A DNA stretch of 58,603 bases, taken from Betaproteobacteria bacterium. GTDB lineage: Bacteria; Pseudomonadota; Gammaproteobacteria; Burkholderiales; Rhodocyclaceae. Positions 9,868 to 17,065 of this stretch are shown here, piece by piece (position 1 is the first letter of the stretch; each line of letters opens with the position of its first letter). The stretch is taken from positions 1 through 58,603 of the forward strand of contig JACQAO010000054.1 in the NCBI GenBank assembly GCA_016194935.1. The letters run 5' to 3'. The notes beneath the pieces were generated by a model. The model worked only from the letters and a program-made list of their open reading frames with translations, was not told where the DNA came from and ran no database searches. Made by a program: the position numbers and the translations under genes.

Positions 9868-11048
9868 TGCGCGCGTTGCTCTGGCTATTGACTCTGGCGG
9901 CGCTGGCCGTCGGGCTGGCGCTGGCGGCGCGCTATAACGACGGTTATGTGCTGCTGGTGCTGCCGCCGTGGCGTGTCGAACTTTCGCTGAACCTGTTGAT
10001 CCTGCTCGAGCTGGCCGGCTTCATTGTGCTTTACCTGTTTCTGCGGGCAATCACACACACTCTGCGGTTGCCGGAAGCGGTGCGCGAATACCGGACCCGG
10101 CGGCGGCGCGCACAAGCCGAAAAATCCCTCATCGACGCCGTGCGTTTCAGCTACGAAGGGCGCTACGGACATGCGCTGAAAAGCGCCGCCAGCGCCCATG
10201 ACGCCGGTTATGCGCCGGGACTGGCGGCGCTGGTGGCGGCGCGCGCTGCTCACGAACTACGCGACGGCGAACGCGAACGCGAATGGCTGCAGCGCGCCGG
10301 AAGCCACGAGACTGGCGACGGCGACACTACAATTCGCAGCGCGCGCCTGATGACCGAAGCGGAATTGCAGCTCGATGCATACCATCCCGCCGAGGCATTG
10401 GCCGCGCTGGACGCGCTGGCCGCCGGCGGACAGCGGCACATTGCCGCGTTGCGTCTGACCTTGCGCGCGCGCCAGGCGCTCGGCGACTGGCGCGAAGTGC
10501 TGCGTCTGGTGCGGCAACTGGAGAAGTACCATGCCTTGAGCCGCGAGCAAGCCGCGCCGCTCAGGCTGCGCGCGCATCGGGAAATATTGCGCTCGCTGAG
10601 TCTCGACGCCGCAGCGCTGGCTGCTTACTGGCGTGAACTGCCGGATGCGGAACGCCATGCGGCGCACCTTGCCGCCGAGGCGGCGCGCCTGTTGATTGCC
10701 GCCGGCGATTGCCTGAATGCGCAGCGCATCGTCGAAGATGCGCTGGATGAGGAATGGGACTCGACATTGCTGGCGACCTATGCCGCATGTCATGGCGGCG
10801 ACGTACTCGGCCGCATCGCCCAGGCCGAAGGCTGGCTCAAGCAACAGCCGCGCGATGCGCAACTGCTGCTGGTACTGGGCCGCCTGTGCCGCCAGCAGCA
10901 ACTATGGGGCAAAGCGCAGAGCTATCTGGAGGCATCGCTGTCGGTGCAGCCGTCGCGCGCCACCCACATCGAACTGGCCGGCCTGTTCGACCAGCTTGCG
11001 CGTACTGACGAAGCCAATCGACACTACCGGGCGGCAGCGGGGATGTAA
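9867..11048 (+). CDS. hemY: HemY-family TPR protein
   Basis: A 393-residue inner-membrane protein of the proteobacterial HemY family; it is not the Bacillus protoporphyrinogen oxidase of the same name. Two N-terminal hydrophobic helices (residues 1-20 and about 40-62, LNLLILLELAGFIVLYLFLR) precede an alanine-rich TPR solenoid (for example LMTEAELQLDAYHPAEALAA and ATHIELAGLFDQLARTDEA). It sits last in the hemCDXY operon. Its role in haem synthesis or export remains poorly defined. The following 20 bases show no terminator hairpin. Confidence 0.92.
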   Translation: MRALLWLLTLAALAVGLALAARYNDGYVLLVLPPWRVELSLNLLILLELAGFIVLYLFLRAITHTLRLPEAVREYRTRRRRAQAEKSLIDAVRFSYEGRYGHALKSAASAHDAGYAPGLAALVAARAAHELRDGEREREWLQRAGSHETGDGDTTIRSARLMTEAELQLDAYHPAEALAALDALAAGGQRHIAALRLTLRARQALGDWREVLRLVRQLEKYHALSREQAAPLRLRAHREILRSLSLDAAALAAYWRELPDAERHAAHLAAEAARLLIAAGDCLNAQRIVEDALDEEWDSTLLATYAACHGGDVLGRIAQAEGWLKQQPRDAQLLLVLGRLCRQQQLWGKAQSYLEASLSVQPSRATHIELAGLFDQLARTDEANRHYRAAAGM

Positions 11049-11067
11049 CAATAATTTTCGCTAATCA

Positions 11068-11472
11068 TCAGGCGACTTCCCAATCTTCCGTCCGCAAACC
11101 CGCCACGCGGCTGAATTCACCGGTGTTGTGGGTGATCAAAGTGGCATCGTGGGTGCGGGCGATGGCGGCGATCAGCAAGTCATTGGGGCCGATGGGTTTA
11201 CCTTGGTTTAACAAGTCGGCGTAGATTTGCCCGTAGTGCTCGGCGCATTCATCATCAAAAGGCAGGCTTAGCAGTGGGGCAAAAAATACTTTGAGCAGTT
11301 GCAGATTGACTTCTACCCGTTGGCTGCGTCGTGCGCCATACAGCAACTCCGCCTTGACCACACTGCATAGGGCAATGTCGACCGTGCTGTGCTGGCGGAA
11401 GTGTTGCAGGATGGCAGGGTGTTTTTCGTTGAGCAGGTGGATGCAGACATTGGTGTCGAGCAGGTAAATCAT
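11068..11472 (-). CDS. vapC: VapC-type PIN-domain toxin
   Basis: A 134-residue PIN ribonuclease. The acidic site is intact: Asp6 in MIYLLDTNVC, Glu42 in VVKAELLYGA, Asp98 in IGPNDLLIAAIA, and Asn116 in the HNTGEF motif; this is the FitB/VapC branch that cleaves tRNA or rRNA in characterised members. The ATG overlaps the stop of the upstream antitoxin by 4 bases. It converges with hemY 20 bases away. Target not predictable. Confidence 0.93.
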   Translation of the reverse strand: MIYLLDTNVCIHLLNEKHPAILQHFRQHSTVDIALCSVVKAELLYGARRSQRVEVNLQLLKVFFAPLLSLPFDDECAEHYGQIYADLLNQGKPIGPNDLLIAAIARTHDATLITHNTGEFSRVAGLRTEDWEVA

Positions 11473-11699
11473 TTGAGCGTCAACCGCTCTTCAAACTCAC
11501 CTTGCGGTGGACGCTCCAGTGGCGCGCCTTCCCATTTTCCAAAAATTTCAAAGTAGCCTTCCGGCCAGCCGGTGCTATTGGCGACATCGCGTTTGACCAG
11601 CCCTGCCAGATAACGCGACAGGCTTAATCCGGCCTGCGCGGCGCGGCGCTGCGCTTGCTGGGCAATTTCTTCGGGGACATAACAATGTAGTTGGGCCAT
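11469..11699 (-). CDS. Antitoxin of the VapC pair
   Basis: A 76-residue protein. The N-terminal part, MAQLHCYVPEEIAQQAQRRA followed by AGLSLSRYLAGLVKRDV, is a ribbon-helix-helix-like DNA-binding unit; the C-terminal half, rich in Gly, Pro and Glu (WEGAPLERPPQGEFEERLTL), would be the toxin-binding tail. The start at 11699 has GGAG 6-9 bases upstream; longer frame extensions lack a start context. Coupled ATGA overlap with vapC. Autoregulation of the pair is expected from the family. Confidence 0.85.
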   Translation of the reverse strand: MAQLHCYVPEEIAQQAQRRAAQAGLSLSRYLAGLVKRDVANSTGWPEGYFEIFGKWEGAPLERPPQGEFEERLTLK

Positions 11700-11849
11700 G
11701 TGATTCTCCGTGTATGTGATATATGTGGATTGTAGCAGAATCGGGCGGCAAGCACACTCCGGCGGCGACTCCATCTTTGCCGAACAAACAATTGAACCAT
11801 CCTGCCCAGGATGGTACTGTGGAAGACGTGGCAATCACGGAGTGGACAA

Positions 11850-12068
11850 ATGATGAACGGCTATGGCTTTACAGGCGGTTTCGGATTCGGCGGGATTTTC
11901 ATGATCCTCTGGTGGGTACTCATCATCGCCGCCATTGTTGCGCTGGTGAAATGGCTGGGCGCTTCCTCCGGCGGCAACAAGGCGCTGGACATTCTCAAGG
12001 AGCGCTATGCGCGCGGCGAGATCGACGCAGAGGAGTTTCAGAAGAGGAAGCGCGACTTGACCCAGTAG
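11850..12068 (+). CDS. Small SHOCT-domain membrane protein
   Basis: A 72-residue protein. The N-terminus is glycine/phenylalanine-rich (MMNGYGFTGGFGFGG), then one transmembrane helix (about residues 17-34, MILWWVLIIAAIVALVKWL), then a C-terminal SHOCT motif, ALDILKERYARGEIDAEEFQKRK. GGAG at 11839 precedes the double ATG. SHOCT proteins often accompany metal-resistance and membrane-stress genes; here it stands at the edge of the copper island, converging on the FlgB-like gene. Function unknown. Confidence 0.85.
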   Translation: MMNGYGFTGGFGFGGIFMILWWVLIIAAIVALVKWLGASSGGNKALDILKERYARGEIDAEEFQKRKRDLTQ

Positions 12069-12080
12069 CCAGATGGGGTC

Positions 12081-12635
12081 TTAATCCTTCAAGCTGGCAA
12101 GCAGCTCCATCAGGTGCTTGAAGTGGCCGCTGACTCGATTCAGACTGAACTCGTACATCAGCGCGTTTTCCGCAAATTTAGCACGCTCTACATCGATGTC
12201 GACGGTATTGCCGTCGGCATTGCCCTGCTGCGGCACAGGATATTTGAGTGGGATGGCGGCAAGCGGATTGCCGGCCTGTCCCTGGACATGGCGCGGGTCG
12301 GTGGCGGTCAGGTTAACGGCGGTGCTGGCCGATCTGGAAATTCGCAGCGCCTCCTGGAAATCAATATCCACCGCCTTGTAGTTGGGCGTGTCGGCATTGG
12401 CGATATTCGAGGCGATGAGTTGCTGGCGATAAGCGCGCATGCCAAGCACCTCCTCCATGAAGTCGCGTCCGCCATGCCCCCCGGATGCGTTGGCCGGTGA
12501 AGCTGGCGCTGCGGAAGCGCGTGGCGCCGGTATGGAAAAAACCGGCGCACCCGGCGTATTTGCCGGGGCGGGCGTATGACCGGCATGCCCGTCCGCAAGG
12601 GGGAGGTTTGCCGGTATTTCGCCAATACCAGTCAT
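12081..12635 (-). CDS. Orphan FlgB-like flagellar basal-body rod protein
   Basis: A 184-residue protein whose C-terminal two thirds match the flagellar proximal rod protein FlgB: RQQLIASNIANADTPNYKAV at about residues 69-88, DIDFQEAL, then GNTVDIDVERAKFAENALMYEFSL near the end. The first 57 residues are an unusual Ala/Pro-rich stretch where FlgB normally has a short helix of the LDxxxRFHQQAL type. No other flagellar gene is nearby, although flgB normally heads flgBCDEFGHIJ. It lies 20 bases downstream of a tiny secreted-peptide gene on the same strand and near copK. It could be a paralogue with a new role or a displaced copy. Confidence 0.85.
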   Translation of the reverse strand: MTGIGEIPANLPLADGHAGHTPAPANTPGAPVFSIPAPRASAAPASPANASGGHGGRDFMEEVLGMRAYRQQLIASNIANADTPNYKAVDIDFQEALRISRSASTAVNLTATDPRHVQGQAGNPLAAIPLKYPVPQQGNADGNTVDIDVERAKFAENALMYEFSLNRVSGHFKHLMELLASLKD

Positions 12636-12655
12636 GCTATTCCCCCATCAGCCGC

Positions 12656-12775
12656 TCATGGTGTGCATGGTTCCGATTCCGGCCTTGCCGATGCGGCATT
12701 ATTTTCCATCCCGGGGATTGAAAACGTGGCAAAGGCAGCCAGCAGGCCGCTTACGAAGATGTTTTTTGCTTGCAT
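12656..12775 (-). CDS. Tiny predicted secreted peptide
   Basis: A 39-codon frame with a strong ribosome-binding site (AAGGAG, 6 bases before the ATG at 12775). The product has a signal-peptide-like start, MQAKNIFVSGLLAAFATFSI, then a short polar tail with one Cys near the end (SEPCTP). It is too short for a confident family. It lies 20 bases upstream of the flgB-like gene and is divergent from copK across a region with a Cop-type palindrome, so copper-linked expression is possible. It could also be a chance frame. Confidence 0.45.
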   Translation of the reverse strand: MQAKNIFVSGLLAAFATFSIPGMENNAASARPESEPCTP

Positions 12776-12903
12776 GGCCGGCTCCTTGAGGCGATTGTCT
12801 GAAGACATCATTGCGTGATGCCGCCATCTTGCCGGGATCACTGTCCGTTCAACCCGACGACGCCAGTCTGCTCCCCGCTTGCTGTCATCAACATGACCTG
12901 CTG

Positions 12904-12942
12904 ATTACGTTGCCGTAATGCCCTAGCGCTGGATTTTATATT
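12904..12942 (+). promoter_or_regulatory. Cop-box palindrome and promoter of copK
   Basis: The perfect inverted repeat ATTACG-TTGC-CGTAAT lies at 12904-12919, followed 17 bases later by a TATATT -10 element (12937-12942), so the palindrome covers the -35 position. It has the same arms and spacing as the second palindrome at 20350-20365 next to copRS, which supports it as a binding site for CopR. The -10 lies about 113 bases before the copK ATG. Regulation is inferred, not shown. Confidence 0.65.
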
Positions 12943-13055
12943 CCGGCCAGCGCAACTTTCCGGAATGTAATTCGGATGTCGACGCCTTGTAAGCATCCCC
13001 TCGTTACCATGAGCATGTATCACGTTTTTTCAAATTAACCCAATAGGAGATTGTC

Positions 13056-13334
13056 ATGTTGAAGAAAATAGTTGTAGCAGCCGGCGCCATGATTGCGTTG
13101 TCGGCTTTTGCGGCAGGCCACAATCAGGCGGAGAGATCTGTCGAGCTCAAGGACGGCTCGACGGTACACATTTTCAATGACGGAAAAATGGGGATGGAAG
13201 ACCAGTTCGGTCGCGCCGCCTACATGGAACCAGGCCACACTATGGAGACCAGGGACGGCAAGAAAATCACCATGAACGGCAACGAAGTCTGGCGTGTCGA
13301 TGCACTGGTGAACGAGAACCGCCTTGGCGGCTGA
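13056..13334 (+). CDS. copK: CopK periplasmic copper-binding protein
   Basis: A 92-residue periplasmic copper protein known from Cupriavidus metallidurans. A signal peptide (residues 1-20, AMIALSAFAAG) precedes a small beta-rich domain with DGSTVHIFNDGKMGMEDQFG, METRDGKKITMNGNEVWR. Met45, 47, 57, 63 and 73 reproduce the spacing of the Cu(I)-binding methionines of mature CopK (26, 28, 38, 44, 54). CopK binds Cu(I) and then Cu(II) cooperatively and is made in large amounts under copper stress. AGGAG lies 7 bases before the ATG. It stands alone on the plus strand and is followed by a terminator hairpin. Confidence 0.92.
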   Translation: MLKKIVVAAGAMIALSAFAAGHNQAERSVELKDGSTVHIFNDGKMGMEDQFGRAAYMEPGHTMETRDGKKITMNGNEVWRVDALVNENRLGG

Positions 13335-13367
13335 GCGCTCAGTCAGGAGGTGTTGATCCCGCTTCGC

Positions 13368-13392
13368 GGCCCCGTGCAGGGGCCGTTGTTTT
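13368..13392 (+). terminator. Rho-independent terminator after copK
   Basis: GGCCCC-GTGCA-GGGGCC hairpin at 13368-13384 followed by GTTGTTTT. It lies 34 bases after the copK stop and before the convergent end of the ATPase gene. Confidence 0.65.
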
Positions 13393-13423
13393 ATCGTTGC
13401 CTCGACCGGAAACGCCGGGCTTT

Positions 13424-15568
13424 TTATATTTCAGCTTGGCGCAGGCGCAAGGCGTTGGCAATGACAGAAACCGAACTGAAGCTCATGGCCAGGGCCGCGA
13501 TCAGGGGCGAGAGCAGCAAGCCGGTGAATGGATAAAGCAATCCCGCCGCCAGTGGCACACCGAGGGCGTTGTAGAGGAAGGCGAAGGCCAGGTTCTGGCG
13601 CATATTGCCGACGGTGGCCACGGACAAGGCGCGCGCCCGCAGAATGCCGCGCAAATCGCCCTTGACCAGCGTTACCTGGGCGCTGTTCATCGCCACGTCG
13701 GTACCCGTCCCCATCGCAATGCCGACATCGGCCTTGGCCAGGGCCGGTGCATCGTTGATGCCGTCTCCGGCCATGGCGACTTTGCGGCCTTCGCGCTGCA
13801 GGCGGTCCACCAGGCCCACCTTGTCGCGCGGCTTGACCTCGCCATGCACTTCTTCGATACCCAGCCGCGAGGCCACCGCGCGGGCCGTGGTGAGCCCGTC
13901 GCCGGTCGCCATGATGACCCGGATGCCCGCCGCCTTGAGTCCCGCCAGGGCTTCCGGCGTTGTAGCCTTGAGTGGATCGGAGAGAGAAATGAGACCGGCC
14001 AGACGCCGCTCCACCGCCAGATACATGACGCTGCCGCCTTCCATGCGCAGCAGCTCGGCCTGATCCGCCAGCTCGCGCCAGGCGATTCGTTCATCCTCCA
14101 TCAGGGCGGTGTTGCCCAGCAGCACGGCTTGGCCGGCCACCTGTCCGCGCACGCCGATGCCGGAGCCCGACTCGAAAGCTTCGGGCTGGTCCAGCACCAG
14201 TTGCCGCCGCCGCGCCTCGGCGACGATGGCATGCGCCAGCGGATGCTCGCTGCCCTGGTCGAGACTGGCGGCGATGCGCAATACTTCGTCTTCGCTATAG
14301 CTTGCTACAGCCACTGCGCGATGGAAGGCCGGCTTGCCTTCTGTGAGTGTCCCGGTTTTGTCCACGATCAAGGTGTCGATCGTGCGCAATTGTTCGATCG
14401 CGGCCGCATCGCGGAACAGCACGCCGGCGGTGGCGGCCTTGCCGGTGGCCACCATGATGGACATGGGGGTCGCCAGTCCGAGGGCGCAGGGGCAGGCGAT
14501 GATCAGCACGGCGACCGCATTGATCAGGCCATACACCCAGCTCGGCTCAGGGCCGAACCAGCCCCAGCCGAAGAAGGTCAGCACGGCGATGCTCATCACG
14601 CCCACCACGAACCAGCCCGCCACCACATCCGCCAGTCGTTGCATGGGCGCCCGCGAGCGCTGGGCCTGGGCCACCATCTGCACGATCTGGGACAGCACGG
14701 TTGCCGCGCCGACTTTCTCGGCGCGCATGACGAGGCTGCCGTTGGCGTTGATGGTCGCGCCGATCAGCTTGTCGCCGGGCTGCTTGGACACGGGCAGGGG
14801 TTCGCCGGTGAGCATGGATTCGTCCACCGCGCTTTGCCCTTCCACCACCGCGCCATCCACTGGCACCTTCTCGCCGGGCCGCACCCGCAGCCGGTCACCG
14901 GGATGCACATGGGCCAGGGGAATGTCTTCCTCGTTACCATCGTCGCGGATGCGCCGCGCCGTTTTGGGTACCAGACCCAACAAGGACTTGATCGCCGCCG
15001 AAGTTTGCGAGCGCGCCCGCAACTCGAAAATCTGGCCGAGCAGGGTCAGGGAAACGATCACCGCCGCCGCCTCGAAATACACGCCAACCCGGCCATGCAC
15101 GAAGAAGGAGGCGGGGAATACGTCCGGCGCCAGGGTCGCCGCCACGCTGTAAAAATAGGCGGCGGCGGTGCCGGAACCGATCAGGGTCCACATGTTGGGA
15201 TTGCGCGTCGCCACCGATTCAACGCCGCGCACGAAGAACGGCCAACCCGCCCAGAGGACGATGGGTGTAGATAAAATCAGTTCAATCCAGCTCTGGTTTT
15301 GCGGCGTGAATATTTCAAGGCGATGGCCGGCCATGGCGAGCGTTGTGACCAACACCGTCAGCGGCAGTGTCAGCCAGAAGCGGCGGCGAAAATCAGCCAG
15401 CTCGGGATTCTCTTCATCGTCCAGGGCGGGCAGTATGGGCTCCAGCGTCATGCCGCACTTGGGGCAGTTGCCGGGTGCAGTCTGGCGGATCTCCGGGTGC
15501 ATCGGGCAGGTGTAGATATCCCCCACGGTGGGGCGACCGACCGCATGGGCGATATCTGCATTGCTCAA
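13424..15568 (-). CDS. Copper-translocating P1B-type ATPase
   Basis: A 714-residue Cu(I) export ATPase in the inner membrane. Instead of an HMA domain the N-terminus carries a heavy-metal-binding zinc-ribbon-like motif (YTCPMHPEI at 20-28, CPKCGM at 35-40). Then come membrane helices, the actuator loop TGEP (254-257), the metal-site CPC at 359-361, the phosphorylated DKTGT with Asp403, the SEHPLAHAI nucleotide motif, and [10 protein letters not shown]. Length and motifs match CopF/CopA-type ATPases of copper islands. It is the last gene of the minus-strand copper operon. The preceding 98-base gap shows no Cop box, so read-through from upstream is likely. Confidence 0.96.
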   Translation of the reverse strand: MSNADIAHAVGRPTVGDIYTCPMHPEIRQTAPGNCPKCGMTLEPILPALDDEENPELADFRRRFWLTLPLTVLVTTLAMAGHRLEIFTPQNQSWIELILSTPIVLWAGWPFFVRGVESVATRNPNMWTLIGSGTAAAYFYSVAATLAPDVFPASFFVHGRVGVYFEAAAVIVSLTLLGQIFELRARSQTSAAIKSLLGLVPKTARRIRDDGNEEDIPLAHVHPGDRLRVRPGEKVPVDGAVVEGQSAVDESMLTGEPLPVSKQPGDKLIGATINANGSLVMRAEKVGAATVLSQIVQMVAQAQRSRAPMQRLADVVAGWFVVGVMSIAVLTFFGWGWFGPEPSWVYGLINAVAVLIIACPCALGLATPMSIMVATGKAATAGVLFRDAAAIEQLRTIDTLIVDKTGTLTEGKPAFHRAVAVASYSEDEVLRIAASLDQGSEHPLAHAIVAEARRRQLVLDQPEAFESGSGIGVRGQVAGQAVLLGNTALMEDERIAWRELADQAELLRMEGGSVMYLAVERRLAGLISLSDPLKATTPEALAGLKAAGIRVIMATGDGLTTARAVASRLGIEEVHGEVKPRDKVGLVDRLQREGRKVAMAGDGINDAPALAKADVGIAMGTGTDVAMNSAQVTLVKGDLRGILRARALSVATVGNMRQNLAFAFLYNALGVPLAAGLLYPFTGLLLSPLIAALAMSFSSVSVIANALRLRQAEI

Positions 15569-15666
15569 GGTGATTATCCTGGCTCAGGCGCGGATTGAAA
15601 CGGGGAAAGAAAGTTGGCCTCCGCCAACAGGCCGACGCCGCCGTTTCAGTGATTCAACGACCGTCC

Positions 15667-15996
15667 TTACTTTGCCGGCATGGACATCGACTGGGATTTG
15701 TTCATCTGCTCCATCATCATCTGCATCATGTCCTTGCCCATCTCCATATTTGCCTGCATGGTCTGCATGTTTTCCCGCATGAGTTTCTGACGTTCCATTG
15801 GGTCTTTGCTTTTGGCCATTTTTTCCAACTGCGCCTGCATTCGCTTGGCATTGACCTGCATTTTCTGGGTTGTCTGATCGGCGGCAGGCGCAGCCGCCTC
15901 AGCCTTCTGCTCCGGATGGTGTGCGTCGTCCGCGAGAACCGGCTGCACGGCCAGGGTGGCAAGCATCAGAGCGGTCAACAGGGTGTAGTGTTGCAT
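15667..15996 (-). CDS. Met-rich periplasmic protein of the copper operon
   Basis: A 109-residue protein with a signal peptide (residues 1-22, ending PVLADD), an Ala/Gln linker with two adjacent His, and a helical C-terminal half extremely rich in Met: KMQVNAKRMQAQLEKMAK, then MRENMQTMQANMEMGKDM and MQMMMEQMNKSQSMSM. Methionine clusters in the periplasm are typical Cu(I) or Ag(I) ligands, and the helical heptads could make a coiled coil. No named family recognised. It lies between the CusF-like gene and the ATPase gene on the same strand, so a copper buffer or chaperone role is inferred. Confidence 0.8.
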   Translation of the reverse strand: MQHYTLLTALMLATLAVQPVLADDAHHPEQKAEAAAPAADQTTQKMQVNAKRMQAQLEKMAKSKDPMERQKLMRENMQTMQANMEMGKDMMQMMMEQMNKSQSMSMPAK

Positions 15997-16093
15997 TGCG
16001 ATCTCCTTGGGTTAAAGTAAAAAGGCGCTACTGTTTCCCGGATAATGCTGACCGTATTTGTACCGTGTGATGTTGAGTTGGATCAAAGTCTTT

Positions 16094-16450
16094 TCATTTG
16101 GCCGGTTGAATTTCGGTAACCACCAGCGCGCCCCCGGATTTTTCGGCCCTGAACTTTACCTTGTCGCCGGCTTGTACTTTGTCGAGCATGGCGGGGTCTT
16201 TAACCTTGAACACCATCGTCATGCCCGGCATATCCAGATTCTTGATTTCGCCGTGCCTGAGGGTGATTTTCTGGTTGTCCTTGTCGACTTTTCGCACCTC
16301 GCCGTCGGTCATGTCGACGGCGTCTGCGGCCTGGGTTTTGGTTGCGTTCTGGGCGCCGGCATGCGTCTTGCCGTCATCCGCGATTGCGCCGATGGAATAG
16401 CTTGCCGCCAGAGCGGCAGTCATCAAAAAAAGACGATAGTTGGATTTCAT
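16094..16450 (-). CDS. cusF: CusF-like periplasmic copper chaperone
   Basis: A 118-residue secreted protein of the CusF/EcsE family (small OB-fold). The signal peptide ends near residue 24 (GAIADD). The domain has GEVRKVDKDNQKITLRHGEI, then NLDMPGMTMVFKVKD and a C-terminal strand GALVVTEIQ. CusF binds Cu(I) through a His, two Met and a Trp; here His66, Met77 and Met79 are present, and the Trp position (in WPxMTM) is Met74. It probably passes copper to partner proteins in the periplasm. Same strand as the cupredoxin gene 45 bases upstream. Confidence 0.88.
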   Translation of the reverse strand: MKSNYRLFLMTAALAASYSIGAIADDGKTHAGAQNATKTQAADAVDMTDGEVRKVDKDNQKITLRHGEIKNLDMPGMTMVFKVKDPAMLDKVQAGDKVKFRAEKSGGALVVTEIQPAK

Positions 16451-16495
16451 AATATTTCCTTGGATAAGATAAGTTTGGCAAAGATTCCCGATGAT

Positions 16496-17011
16496 TCAGT
16501 GCTTGTGGTCGTGCTCGGCTTTAGGCGCGGCCTGCTTTTTGACCATGACCTGGCCTTTCATGCCGGCATCGTAGTGGCCCGGTTGCAGGCAGGCAAAGTT
16601 CACTTTGCCGGGCTTGCTGAACTTCCAGATAACTTCGCCGGTTTGTCCGGGGGCCAGCGTCACCATATTCGGATCGGAGTGTTCCATCTCGGGAAATTTC
16701 TTCATAAGCTCGGCGTGCTCCTTGAGTTCTTTGGTGCTGCCGAGCACAAATTCGTGCTTGATCCTGCCGGTGTTTTTCAGCACAAAACGTATGGTTTCCC
16801 CTTGATTGGCGGCGACGTTGGCGGGTGTAAAGCGCATCGTATCCGCCATGTCCACGGTTACCGTGCGCGTCACTTCACTGGCAATGCCAGGTTCGCCGAT
16901 GGCGGCATCGTCGTGGTCTCCCGCATGCGTGCCGCTGGCCGAGGCGAAGGCGGAGTTAAGGATCAAAGCGGCTGCCAGTGCCGCCATTAAGGGATTGAGC
17001 GTGCGTTGCAT
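16496..17011 (-). CDS. Plastocyanin-like cupredoxin (CopI-type)
   Basis: A 171-residue exported blue-copper-type protein. Signal peptide about residues 1-25. The cupredoxin core has FTPANVAANQGETIRFVLKN, NTGRIKHEFVLG with the first His ligand, and the C-terminal loop FACLQPGHYDAGM, giving the Cys-His-Met set of a type 1 site. N- and C-terminal His-rich tails (THAGDHDD, KAEHDHKH) could bind more metal. Secreted cupredoxins of this kind, such as CopI, support copper tolerance in betaproteobacteria; assignment to CopI is by resemblance and context. Confidence 0.88.
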   Translation of the reverse strand: MQRTLNPLMAALAAALILNSAFASASGTHAGDHDDAAIGEPGIASEVTRTVTVDMADTMRFTPANVAANQGETIRFVLKNTGRIKHEFVLGSTKELKEHAELMKKFPEMEHSDPNMVTLAPGQTGEVIWKFSKPGKVNFACLQPGHYDAGMKGQVMVKKQAAPKAEHDHKH

Positions 17012-17065
17012 AGTGGTCCTTTCCAGGTCGTAAAAAATTGAGTGTTGCCAGTTCAGTCTGTGCAG

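Noticed and set aside
13397..15274. A 625-codon open frame on the plus strand opposite the copper ATPase gene
   Set aside because: It is antisense to a gene with complete P-type ATPase motifs; its translation is low-complexity and lacks any domain, as expected for a mirror frame in GC-rich DNA.
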